A DNA stretch of 64,000 nucleotides from Polytrichum commune (Eukaryota; Streptophyta; Polytrichopsida; Polytrichales; Polytrichaceae), in contig OX485806.1 of NCBI GenBank assembly GCA_950295325.1, positions 32,488,001 through 32,552,000 on the forward strand. The letters are read 5' to 3'. This document shows, piece by piece, positions 13,224 through 24,800 of the stretch. The notes beneath the pieces are model-generated. The model searched no databases and was not told where the DNA came from. It saw nothing but the letters and a program-made list of their open reading frames with translations. Numbering within the stretch: position 1 is the first letter of the stretch; every line of letters starts with the position of its first letter. A program made the translations under genes and the position numbers.

Positions 13224-14639
13224 GTGAATTCCTGGGTTGAGCGAAGATATGAACTGAAAAATGAAGGCAACATTGGAGATGAACATTATGAGTGGTTTTT
13301 TTAACAAGAATTGGATAATGAACCTAATCTAATTGATGTCCGAAAGTTTTTAACATATTTTCTTATGTTGCCTTATCCCCTGCGTCATCGAATGGCGAAT
13401 TATTTGTGGCACCGGTGCTTTGCCAGCTTGTCTGCACCTGTAGGTTTTCTTCTCAAAGTAGAATCTCGAGTTCTTTTCCAGATTTGAACGATTGTAATTC
13501 CGAAACTACCACGCTTTGGCTGAGGATAACGTGCTTAGGCATGCTGGACAGTAGTGGATGAGCATGAAAGCGGTCTGTGTCATCGAATGGGCGGGACTAA
13601 CAAATGGCTCTATGCTGATGGTTCTTACTTCATTGAGATTGACCAACTGCTTGAATTTTAAAATGTGAATGAATTCCTTTGTTGTATCATTCCCAAAATG
13701 CCCTTTAATATTAAAAGCAAGGGAAGGGCAATGCAGTTCAAGGTCATTACTAGTGGTCCTGTTCATGCTATACCAATGGCCACGAAGCTATGCTAGTTAC
13801 TGCTATTTCAAGTGATTGGGAGAGTACATAATCGCAACATTGTGACAGGAAACAGGAGCACACAACTGTATTGACGAAAACGGTGGAGGAAAACGTGTGT
13901 TACGCAACAGAATGAGCCGGTTGAAGGCTGCAGTGTGACACCAACTACATGATCTACCTCTCATTAGAAACATGCACGCGGTTGAGAACAAATAGTTGAA
14001 TGAGAGATTGGGAGGAGCGTACTTGCTTTGTATGGATCTACAGGAAGGTGATGCAGATAGCACTTTTTAGAGTATAGCTAGGGAGACAGAAACTATATAT
14101 GTATGTGAAATTTTGAGGTAGAGGATCACAGAAACCTCTGTGCACAAAACCTAATAAAAATCAACTAATGCATTGCATATTACCGATTTTGAATACTCAA
14201 GTTTTGTGCTTCTTTGAAAGTACACATGACATTGGCAATCAATTTCATTTCGAAATAGGTTAAACAGTTTTCTAGCTAGTATATTATGCATGACTGGCTT
14301 GCAAAATATAATGTCTTCTTGGAACACGATGCAATGTAAATATTTTACAGGATGGCGGTTCGTGAATGAGTGTCATAACTTCAGTTTCAGCCTAGTTGAT
14401 ATTATCAAAAAGCACGCATGCAAACCCTAAAACCGTTCCAATGGACCTGAGCCCCAGTCCCAATCACCAATAAGAAGGGTACAGGTGTCAGCAAACTATG
14501 GCCATTGATTCGTGGAAATCAACCAGAAAACACAGCCCAAAAATATCCTAAACATTAACTATAAGTCAATGTAAAAGTAAATGTTAAAATTTTTCACTTC
14601 ACATTTTTACTACATTGAAGGTTCTTAGTCATGTCAAAT
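13224..14639. other. Non-coding right arm of the CACTA element
   Basis: Downstream of the last clear accessory exon. It may contain the terminal exon and 3'-UTR near 13482-13487; the remainder up to the sub-terminal repeats shows no recognisable coding sequence. Confidence 0.55.
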
Positions 14640-14752
14640 AATCAAGAGATTTCTGTTAAAACTGATCCGAATCAAGAGTTCCGAATCAACTACTAAAATC
14701 AACACAATTCTATTGGATTTCTGTAGAAACGGAACCGTTTTTTCTTGTAGTG
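14640..14752 (-). repeat. Right terminal and sub-terminal repeat zone of the CACTA element
   Basis: Ends in TTTTCTTGTAGTG, the complement of the left terminus. Inward of it lie CCGAATCAA motifs (two copies between about 14660 and 14690), AAATCAAC and a TTTCTGTAGAAAC motif matching the left zone. The terminus is followed by TTA, the right target-site copy. Confidence 0.85.
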
Positions 14753-15958
14753 TTAGGATTTAGGTGGAATTTGACAATATCATTGCGTGGGGTGTTTTTG
14801 TTCCTTATTGGACTTTGTTGTCCACAAGCTTAGCTCATAGGTTGAAGTTGAAAGATAGAAAATAGCTTGTTAGAATACATGGATCCAAATGACCTCATGA
14901 ACTGACCTTTGAATATGGAAATGAATTCGTGATGGTATCAAAAATCACGTGGCTCAGTGGACTAATAACTTGACCGATCACATTATGGTAGACTTATCTA
15001 CAGTCATTGCATTGGCTACAATGACACTCATGGTAAGGCATCAAGTTCTCTTATATGAGTTTTCCTTGACTTTATCAACCATTTATAACCTACTTTTGCC
15101 TGGGGGCCTATTTTGTGCAAGTCATTTTTTTTGGCGTATATATAAGCGATGATATTACCTTCTAAATTAATTTCTTGTATGGTACAAATACTTCTTGTTA
15201 TTTACTATCTTTAACTTTGAATGCATATCCTTTTCTTTCGTCCATCCAATGTTTGTACACATGGGCATAAATTGAAGGTGATGCATGCATGGACGTGTGT
15301 GTATCCTAGGGGACACATTGTTTTTATTATAATTCATGAAGCAAAGGTGTTGACACCATGACACCTCATTATAATCTACATTGGATTTACACCCATATGA
15401 TTAATTTTCCAAAAGTTTACCTTGGAAAATGCCCTTTAAAACAAATTTGACTCAAAATAGGATTGGCCATAGGATTTATAGGTGTGTTCATCATATGGGA
15501 GAAAATCCAACATGTGTCCAAAGATGCAACAAAAAATATTCGCGATTCACTTGTGCATGGTTGACACATAGTTGAACAACATATTTACTAGAAAAACATC
15601 TATTTTTTTGCTCTTATTACTTTAATTGTATATTACAATTGTGTGTATGTGAACTAAGATTGACACAGAAATCTTATGATATAAATACCACAATGATTGT
15701 TAAAAATCCTTGTGAGAGGTACAATGTGATAAACACCAAGTGAAATCTAGATCTGGATTCCTTAGATGCATTTCAAAATCACTACAAACACCTCTTCTTT
15801 GAAAATCCTAAATCAAAAGAAGAAAAATCCCACAATCATGTCATTCATATGTTATTGGTTCCGTTGGGAATACGTGTTCACAATTGTAGGCGGAAAACCC
15901 ATGGAAATGTTCAACCATGTTGCAAATAGTTGCATAACAATGTACGATTCCACATAAG
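14753..15958. other. AT-rich intergenic DNA, nothing recognised
   Basis: Flank of the CACTA insertion. Only short, uninformative frames occur and no gene family is visible. Confidence 0.6.
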
Positions 15959-15960
15959 CA

Positions 15961-16500
15961 ATCTGGTTATGATCTCTTTGGATGTTTACTTATGCAACAG
16001 TCATGATTCAGCTCCTCATGACTTAAGTTAGGATTATGAAGCATGGAAATTCACTTCAAAGACCATACTATGCATTTTCAATCAATGCAAGATCAAATGA
16101 TAAGAAAAGGTTTTGATGTGCACTTTGCTTCATATTAGATTTACTTCATGTACATAGTACCTTCTATTGTAGAGTCAAGTGAGACTTTTCTTGGATGACC
16201 ACTAACAACTAAAGTCGGCTATGGTCTCTTTGAATGGAAGAGGTTTACATGTACATATTTCATGATTCAACTCCTCTTGCTTAGAAATTAGAATTCTAAA
16301 GCATAGAAGTCACTCTAAGGACAATACTATGTGTTTGAGTCAATGCAAGATCAAACAACAAGAAAGGTTCTACATGCACTTTGATAAAGTTTACTACATG
16401 TACATAGTACTCTTAATTGTATAGTCAATGGAGAATTTTTTTGGTATAGCCAATGGTTTTTTTTTTTTTGGTTTGCTTATGGCCTCTTTGAATCTCAAGA
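15961..16500 (+). repeat. Diverged tandem duplication, period about 255 bp
   Basis: Two related copies start near 15966 and 16220, each with a CTCTTTG motif, a CATGATTCA(A/G)CTCCTC motif, AATGCAAGATCAAA and a TTTACT(T/A)CATGTACATAGTA segment in the same order. A third partial copy begins near 16475 (ATGGCCTCTTTGAAT). It sits just upstream of the cytochrome P450 relic. Confidence 0.7.
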
Positions 16501-16759
16501 GATGCACTTAGTGCGAATAATGGACCCCACATACAAGCAAGGATTTTATATATTGGGGGCTATTCGACTCTTAAAAAGTGTTTTTGAAACTTGTTCAATT
16601 ATGTTCATTATGTTCTTATTTTTATATGTATTGTGTGTCATAAATATAGTGTTACTAGTTTGTTGGTACTGTATGTTTTAGATTTTTCCATTTCTACCAA
16701 CCTTTTGAATAAAAAACACAAATGTGCATGTGTCTTTTAGTGCCAACAATTGCTTTAGC

Positions 16760-17143
16760 CATCAACTATTAGAAGAGAACCACAAAACACGATTGGTGGT
16801 GAATGTGCGTGCCATCGGGAGAGATCCTACAACATGGGATGATTTGTTGACATTTAACCCTAGTAGGCTCATGAAAGGCAACAAATACTCCAACATAAAC
16901 ACTCATGGTAACGACTTTCAACTCTTACCATTTAAATCCATGAGGAGAATTCGCCCCGGCATGCAAATGAGCAATGCCATCATCCTGTTTGTTGTGGCAA
17001 ATCTACTGCATGGCTTTGTGTGGTCGCTGCCAATGGAATTAAAAGACCTAGACATGTCCGAAGGGACATGTCTCACAACACCACGAGCCAAAGCATTGCA
17101 TGCCATTGCTAAACCTCAACTACCACACGATTTGTATGAGTGA
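16760..17143 (+). pseudogene. Cytochrome P450 C-terminal relic, heme cysteine lost
   Basis: The frame contains a recognisable C-terminal third of a plant A-type P450: TRLVVNVRAIGRDP (the segment before the PERF-like region), WDDLLTFNPSRLMKGN, then NTHGNDFQLLPF and the heme-binding loop, followed by MQMSNAIILFVVANLLHGF and the tail LTTPRAKALHAI. The heme loop reads FKSMRRIRPG where the family has FGSGRRICPG: both glycines are changed and the invariant cysteine (heme iron ligand) is arginine, codon CGC at 16952-16954. The segment after WSLP appears to have lost a few bases with frame compensation. No upstream two-thirds of the protein is visible. These are signs of a decayed gene fragment; the parent would be a membrane-bound endoplasmic reticulum mono-oxygenase. 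Confidence 0.85.
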
Positions 17144-18379
17144 AGAATACTTATAAGAACTACATAACCCATAGGAAAATAATGAACGATGAGCTGCCAT
17201 GGAGCAAAATGTACAAGTATTCAAACCATTTGTGGGTCATGATCAATATGTTTGTGGATGGAAACTGAAGAATATGCATGAAGTACTCTATATGTAAATA
17301 GAAAGTCATAGAGGAGTTTTTAAAGGTGACCTTCAATTGGATGAGCAATCTAATGCATGCACATGCATATAATAAAACACAACTTATTGTGTATGGTATC
17401 GCACTTTACCCACTTCATAGCAATTGTTCTATGAATTATACAACATCACAATATGCTCTAGAATATTTTTGTTTGCTAAGGTTGTGGATATCTTATCTCC
17501 ACTACACATAGCACTATGGTTTTTGGCACATAACCTACAAACAATGTGCATGTAAGAAGCACATCAAAATCTACCTTGAATTTTGTAGCACTTCTCACCT
17601 TTGCTTCTTACATACTTTAATACTACAAGGGGAGATAATTGCAAATTTATTTGAAAAGTCCAGGGTCAAGGTTAAGTTTGCAATTTCCATAGTCTCAACT
17701 ACGAATTTATGAATCGATAAGTGCCCTAATTTTCTTCATTGTTTTTTTTCTTCCCCAAAGTAGTTGATTTTTTCTCATTATTTTCACTTTGATTGTTGTA
17801 TTTTATGGACAGTTGATTAGGATGTGAACATAAAGACTTGATATGAAAGTCTAAGAAATAATTATAGGGCCCACAATCAAAGATTCGGACAAGTGAAGAA
17901 ACCCTATAAATGGAACAAACCGCGTCTTTGCATATGATTCTTACATCTTAAATTGTCATTATTTTTGTTGTTTAAGGTATATTAGATGTCACTTTGTGCC
18001 TTGAATGTTCATCCAACGTTTGCTTGTTGATTTTGAGCAGTTATCCATTTACTTACATTTCACTCTACTTATTCACCCTTTTCTTTCAAATTGTAACCCC
18101 CTTGGGTCCAATGTTAAAGATTGGTTTCTCAAACTAAGTGGAATATTCTCTTGATTTGGAACTGTTGAGATTTGGCAGGAAAGTGATGCCACGTTAGGGC
18201 CACTTCAATTTATCATGCCTCAGACTTGGACCCCAATGTAAACTCATTTGAGTCCAAAACTGTTCTTTTGGCTAATGGAATCACTCAATGTCGGAGCTTC
18301 TTTGGTCTTGGACCCTATCTTAAACCAATGTTGGTATGGTATTGTCTCGATCTGATACCAACATGGTATAGGTGTTTGA

Positions 18380-18410
<31 letters not shown>

Positions 18411-18882
18411 TTCCCTAATATCCTTTGGGATTACACACCATACAAGAACCTTCATAATCCATCATAAATGCCTACTGTCAATATGATTTAGAATGATGTT
18501 GACCTAAATAATAACTTGGGTATACAAAGATTTTATGACCTTGATATGTCCACCAAATATCAACATTTGATTGAAACTATAATTTCGATGTCCACATGTA
18601 GGCTTGTTGATACTGCTATTGATGTTGATAATCAATGCCATGCATTCACCTAAGGTAGATGTGCCTAATTTTATTTTTGATCTTAATCAAGCACATGTAT
18701 ATGAAAATGATACGTGGTTTGGTGTGGCTTCAAGAATTGATACCAAAAAGACACGTGTTTAGAAAAATATTGAATTACAGGCTCAAATATGATAACCATT
18801 ATTGGCTTAAAATAGTCAACATAGTTGGGGAGACCTTGATGAGAACGAGAATATTCACTTTGACATTATAGAGGATTTTCAT

Positions 18883-19027
18883 ATGAGCTCCAAAAGTTAT
18901 GAGGAAAGTGGCTATGGCCTTGATAATATTTGGATTTGCCGACCTTCTCGTAATCTCGTGTTTCGTATTCTAGAAAATGTGGACTAGTTAGAAAAAATAA
19001 TACCCTGTTAAGACCCCTCTACCTTAT
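18883..19027 (+). repeat. Dispersed repeat family A, copy 1
   Basis: Begins ATGAGCTCCAAAAGTTATGA and continues with GAGGAAAGTGGCTA, GGATTTGC and TTAAGACCC motifs. The same order is found at 30017-30157 (plus) and, inverted, at 31331-31447 and 51148-51279. Confidence 0.75.
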
Positions 19028-19344
19028 ATACTAGACCAACATTTGTTTAAACCCTCCCATCACGCAAGAAATAACTAGTATTGAGGGGCGCTTTAGATGG
19101 AGGTGCAAGGGGGAGAATCAGACAAAATGGAGCAAATCTTATTGATTGAGAGGTAGAAATTAGACCAAAGGCCTTTAGATGAGGGTCCAAGACCAAGAAA
19201 AGGCAAAAGTGAGGTGTCTCCCACATGGCATCATTTTGGAGGGAAACACTAATGGCCCAAACCATGAAATGAAGCTCAAAGGAGAGCTCATGTTTTGGAG
19301 AACCATTTTGGAAGGTAGGATCCAAGGGAGGGTCTAGTTCAAGA

Positions 19345-19590
19345 ATTCAATTTGTCCAATATCCGGGAAGATTTTTGGACATAATTGGACAAGATCCTAG
19401 TGTTTCCAAGTCCAACCAAATTTGTTGTGATCTTTTGGTTTTTCTATACTGAAATTGAGGTATTTTCTATGTGTTCCTCTAAAATGATGTGTAATTTTCT
19501 TGAATTCTTGAACTTCAACTGGTTATTTCTCAAACTCAATTGGTTTATCAGTTACTAGCAATCAATTCTCCTTGGTCATTTAGAGTGAAC
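19345..19590 (+). repeat. Dispersed repeat family B, copy 1
   Basis: Shares GATTTTTGG, GATCCTAGTGTTT, ATCTTTTGGTTTTT, TTCCTCTAAAATGAT and CTTGAACTTCAA motifs in the same order with 51820-52045, indicating two diverged copies of one mobile or duplicated sequence. Confidence 0.7.
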
Positions 19591-20431
19591 TGTAAAGTCA
19601 CCAAAAGTGGGGACCAACTTAAGTTTTTTGATGGAATCTCACATATTTGCCACTTCCAACACATGTATTAGTTATCTAAGAATAAATTCGGGGGGGGGGG
19701 GGGGAAGTCTTTTTGCTCTATTTTGGAGCAAAAAAACTTTGAGAAAATGTAGATTTCTTTCTTGAGTTTGATTCTATTTGAGGAGTACACAAGTGGTTAG
19801 AAGAGCAAAGAGATGCATGTGCAATATAGATGGCAAAGAGAACGAGAAGATTCTTAGGTACATACAAATAAAATATGATGGTGTTTAAAACTCAAAGCAA
19901 CCCTCCAAAACTTTCGGGTTTCACTCGAACAAGGGACCATGAAGACAATTCAACCCCAATTGATCCCCACACTTTATGAATAACTCTATTGAATATGTCT
20001 CAAATTGCATCAAAATTGGTCCCTATGTTCTTGGACCATGGACCCCACCTAATTTCAACAGAACTACACTTAGCCTAAAAGTTCGTTCAAAAAACATGGC
20101 CCTTCACACCATCATCGCTATCTAGTCCCGAGCCTACTTGGCAAAGGAAGTGACAAGGTTTACTAGCGGAGGTTTTAAGGCTCAAGCACTAACCCTCCCA
20201 TTGGTACCCATAGATGTAGGGCCTTTACAATTGTCGCCTCCAACCCTTGTGATTGGTCGCTCTTACTTTTAGCCATGAGGACGCTAAAAAAATGATGGTG
20301 AAGCAGATGAGTGGTAAGGCGTTTGACCTTGCTTCAAATGCTATCCAACGTGTCATTGCTGGGTAGGTAGAACAATGAACATGCGTGAAAACTACTTAAC
20401 CACTACCTACCTCCCCGAAAATCTTCAGAGC

Positions 20432-21441
20432 AAGTTTTTGGATTTAGGCGAACCAACCCATACACAGATTCCTTATTGGATGCCTAAACCCTTGCCTCCA
20501 AGGAACCAATGTACAGGTTGTTTCGTCCCAGCCAAGTTCTTGGATTTGGGCGAACCAATCCATACACTCGTTCCTTGTTGGATGCCTAAACCCTTGCCTC
20601 CAAGGAACCAATGTACGGGTTGTTTCGTCCCAGCCAAGTTCTTGGATTTGGGCGAACCAATCCATACACTCGTTCCTTGTTGGATGCCTAAACCCTTGCC
20701 TTCAAGGAACCAATGTACGGGTTGTTTCGCCCTTACCAAGTTCTTGGATTTGGGCGAACCAACCCATACACTCGTTCCTTGTTGGATGCCTAAACCCTTG
20801 CCTCCAAGGAACCAATGTACGGGTTGTTTCGTCCCAGCCAAGTTCTTGGATTTGGGCGATCCAATCCATACACTCATTCCTTGTTGGATGCCTCAACCCT
20901 TGCCTCCAAGGAACCAATGTACAGGTTGTTTCGTCCCAGCCAAGTTCTTGGATTTGGGCGAACCAATCCATACACTCGTTCCTTGTTGGATGCCTAAACC
21001 CTTGCCTTCAAGGAACCAATGTACGGGTTGTTTCGCCCTTACCAAGTTCTTGGATTTGGGCGATCCAATCCATACACTCGTTCCTTGTTGGATGCCTAAA
21101 CCCTTGCCTTCAAGGAACCAATGTACGGGTTGTTTCGCCCTTACCAAGTTCTTGGATTTGGGCGATCCAATCCATACACTCGTTCCTTGTTGGATGCCTA
21201 AACCCTTGCCTCCAAGGAACCAATGTACAGGTTGTTTCGTCCCAACCAAGTTCTTGGATTTGGGCGATCCAATCCATACACTCGTTCCTTGTTGGATGCC
21301 TAAACCCTTGCCTCCAAGGAACCAATGTACGGGTTGTTTCGTCCCAGCCAAGTTCTTGGATTTGGGCGATCCAATCCATACACTCGTTCCTTGTTGGAAG
21401 CCTAAACCCTTGCCTTCAAGGAACCAGTGTACCAAGTTCTT
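20432..21441. repeat. Homogeneous 102-bp tandem array, about 10 units
   Basis: Units start at 20432, 20534, 20636, 20738, 20840, 20942, 21044, 21146, 21248 and 21350; the last is shortened by about 20 bp and followed by a stub. Each begins AAGTTCTTGGATTTGGGCGA. Because 102 is a multiple of three and the unit lacks stops, long frames are open on both strands (plus, ATG at 20375 to a stop at 21445; minus, two overlapping frames). Unit variants (GAA/GAT in the GCGA-ACC/TCC position, and two alternative tails) recur in several units, implying unequal exchange. Open frames on both strands argue that this is a minisatellite rather than a gene. It ends about 400 bp before the NUP205 start codon. Confidence 0.93.
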
Positions 21442-21840
21442 GTAGGTGCATGGGGATAGATATCCCCATTTAGGCGGTTTTTAGGAAAACAAACTTTGGT
21501 TATTTGGTAAAGGGAGGTGGGGATCTGGGGCCTTGAGTAGAGTAGGAAGCTGTTAAGGAAGTAATAAGTATTCATAATGTGCGCCCCCCCCCCCACCCCC
21601 TCAGCTCTGCTTTCGTGAAGGCGGGCTAAGCTGAGATAATAATAAGTTAGGTTTCCGTCGCCTTCATTGGCGCCCTCGGCGTGGCGTGTGAGATGAGTGT
21701 GAGAGTGAGTGTGAGAGTGAGGAGTGTGTTCTGTGTCTGTGGCGCTCTCGGTGTTGCGTCGCAGGCATTCATATGAGCCAGCCGGCCATAGCTGGGGCCG
21801 CTGCTGCCGCTTCACCCTCGCGGCGACGGTAACCACGGCC

Positions 21841-24800
21841 ATGGTGTCGTATCGCCGCCTGCTCGCGGCGGTGGAAGGGGCACTCCTGGGCCCCGAGCCA
21901 GCCGCGCACCACCGAGCGGACCTCTCGCACGCACTACACGTCTGGCTACCGGACTTCCAAGAGTTTCTGAAGTATCCTGTCCCTAAAGCAGAGGACAGGG
22001 CACAAGTCCAGTCCAAGGACATACGTCTACCGAACTCGGCTCCCACGCTTCTGGACAGCCAAGACGCACAGATTGCGTTAAAACTCAGCGATGATTATTA
22101 CCTCAACGAAACTTATTGCGTGAGCTTGCTCGTTGCCGCGCACCAAGAGTGGAACCTGTTAGGTCGGGAGCCACTGGAAATTCTACGGTTGACAGCGGGT
22201 TTGTGGTTTACGGAGCGGAGAGCGTTGATCACGTCGTTGCAGCTGTTGCTTCGAGCTGTGGTCTTAGATGAGGAGCTCGATCCTGACCTTGTGGCGGACA
22301 TACGAGGGTATTTGGAACGGTTGCTGGATGGAGGACTTCGAACCAGGTTGATTGGTCTTATTAGGGAAATGAATCGGGAGGAGCCAGCGGGGTTAGGAGG
22401 ACCTGGAGTGGAGGGATATGTGATGGACTCGCGTCTTGCGTTGGTGCAACGTAGGAATGTCATTCAGAAAGAAAGGCTAAGTTTATGTCATTGTCTTGTG
22501 CTCTCTTGCCTGATTGTTCGCATGAGTGCACAGGAGGCTAAGGAGTTGTATAATCTGCTTAGGGAATGTTCTTCTGATGAGAATATCTCCCAAGATGCGG
22601 TGAAGCTGCAGATTACATACACGGTTATGTTCTCGCTTACGAATTCGTTGATATCGGATGCACTGAAGGAGTCGGGGTCCTCACTTGCACTTGACGCAGT
22701 GTTCCGGAGAGAGTTTCAGCAGTTGATTATGGATACAGGGGATCTGAGCCCGATCACTGAGGGTTTTACAGGGGTTATACGATTTGTGTGGGCGGTGTAT
22801 TTGATGCTCACCACATGTGACTCGGATGTGGTACAATCCAGGGGTTCATATGAGGATGATGTCTTTGCTCGGACATGCCTGAACCGTGCATGTCAACATG
22901 ACGTTTTTGAGTTTCTGGCCGCGAGGGTGTTGCAAACGGCCACATACCAGAATGACGACGAGGAGCTGGTTTACATGTACAATGCATATTTGCATAAGCT
23001 GTTGACATACTTTCTGTTCCTACCAGCAGGTCTCGAGAAGATCAAGGAGCTGAAAAGTGCAGCATCGATGCCTTTAGATGCTTATGTGGATAACAACACT
23101 ATGTCTGATGGTGATGGCAATGGTAGGGCGCAACGGCAGGCGGCTGAGCTTCAAGGGAAGCCATTCATCTCGCTTCTCGGACTCATAGGGGATATTTATC
23201 AGAGAGAGCCAGACCTCGTTGTGGACAATGAGGATCTTTGGAATTTCGTCCGATTTGCAGGGGAGGATCACTCCAGCTATCGCACTCTGGTAGCATTCCT
23301 CAATATGCTCACGGCCCTCGCTGCCAGTGAGGAAGGAGCAAAGAAAGTGTACCGATTGCTCGAGAATAAGGGTATACGCACAGTTGGGTGGCAAACTCTT
23401 TTCAAATCCTTGATTGATTATGATCAACGAATAAAGCAGAGCCTCCAAGTTTCAGGAGTGTTTCCACCATTCCAAGACTTAGATGCTCGGGCATTAGAGG
23501 CTTATCTCAAAGTTCTGAAGATGGTGATGGAGAGGGGTAATGCGATGGAGCGTTCTCAATGGTTTTTGGATATTGAGCCGCTTTTCAAGCTGTTGTCGTA
23601 CGAGATTGTGCCCCCATACTTGAAAGGTGCATTGCGGGATGCAATTGCCACCTTTGTTACTGTATCACCAGGTATGAAAAACAAGGTGTGGAGCCTACTA
23701 GAGCAGTATGACTTGCCAGTAGTGGCTACGCCTCTATTGACTGATGGGTCTGTACAACAACTTACCGGTCCAGTTTATGATATGACCTATGAGCTCAATG
23801 AGGTGGAGGCCAGACAGGAAGAGTACCCTTCCACGCTCTCCTACTTGAACCTGCTGAATGTCCTAATTGCTCAGGACTTGGATATACCAGACAAGGGTTC
23901 TAGATACATAGGCATCTTCCGATTCGTGCGGGATCAGGTGTTTGCACCTTACACACAAAGGGCTTATGCAAATCCTGTGGAAAAATGGGAGCTTGTTGCT
24001 GCAGCGCTCCGCCATTTTGAGATAATGTTTAGTTTCCATCTTACAGAAGATGATGTCAGGAAGAGTGCAGACCATCTCCTTCCTCCAGAAAATTCTCTTC
24101 CAGGGACGGCATCACCAGGTTTAGGAGCTGGAAGCAACGCACGGCTACCCACCATGGAATTGATGAAGGACTTAATGAGTGGTAGAGTTGTCTACCGCAA
24201 TTTGATGAGTATACTGTGCCTGGGCGTCAACTCTGTAATGGAGCAACGCACGGACCAGCTCTATGGCCCAGCTTTGGAGAAGTCTGTTTCTCTCTGTCTC
24301 CAAATCTTGCTTCTTGCTTTAGAGAAGGACTTTTTATTTGCAGAGGCTTGGCGCCCTGTCTATCAACCAATAGACCTAATTCTGTGCCAGGATATACGAC
24401 AAATCGTGATTGTTCTGGAGTATGTGCGATATGATACGTGGCCACTCATACAACGATGCTCTGTCCAGATCATGAAGCTTCTCAGTGCTCGCATGCCGCA
24501 GTTGGTGTCTATCATTTTGGAGGCAGGAACAGCATCGAATCTTGTTGAAGACTATGCAGCTTGCCTCGAGACCCGCACTGAGGAAGTTCAGGCTCCTGAG
24601 GAGCCTGAAAAAGATATTGGATCCCTTATTTTGCGCCTTCTTCTTTCAAACCTACACCAGCCAGCTCCAAATTTGACACACCTTCTATTGAAGTTCGATA
24701 TCAATCAACCTGTAGAGATGACTATGCTGCAGCCAAAGCGTCACTTCAGTTGCCTCCGGGTGATACTTGATGTTTTGAACATGCTTGCAAGGCCTGAAGT

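Larger units (their letters stand above)
3852..14752. mobile_element. CACTA (En/Spm, CMC superfamily) DNA transposon, 10.9 kb, nearly complete
   Basis: The left end starts CACTACAAGAAAA at 3852 and the right end finishes with its exact reverse complement (TTTTCTTGTAGTG) at 14752. The 3-bp sequence TTA lies immediately outside both ends (3849-3851 and 14753-14755), which is the target-site duplication length expected for this superfamily. Sub-terminal zones at both ends share motifs such as CCGAATCAAC and TTTCTACAGA in direct and inverted orientation, as expected for binding sites of the TnpA-type accessory protein. Inside are a TNP2-type transposase on the minus strand and a Transposase_24-like gene on the plus strand. 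Intact termini and target duplication suggest a fairly recent insertion, although the transposase shows one frameshift. Confidence 0.96.
17144..20431. other. Gene-free interval with dispersed repeats
   Basis: AT-rich DNA without a recognised gene. It contains a poly-T run (18383-18404), a poly-G run (19690-19704) and two dispersed repeat copies listed separately. A sequence near 18350-18362 resembles, on the minus strand, a plant retrotransposon primer-binding site (TTGGTATCAGA), but no long terminal repeat could be delimited. Confidence 0.55.

Noticed and set aside
18340-18404. Retrotransposon primer-binding site plus poly-T on the minus strand
   Set aside because: No flanking long terminal repeats, polypurine tract or gag/pol sequence could be found, so the match may be chance.
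20375-21445. 356-codon plus-strand frame over the 102-bp array as a repeat-protein gene
   Set aside because: Minus-strand frames are equally open because the period is divisible by three. Unit differences are mostly amino-acid changing, with no sign of coding constraint.
21724-21840. N-terminal extension of the NUP205 frame
   Set aside because: It would start at GTG, and family similarity begins at the ATG at 21841.
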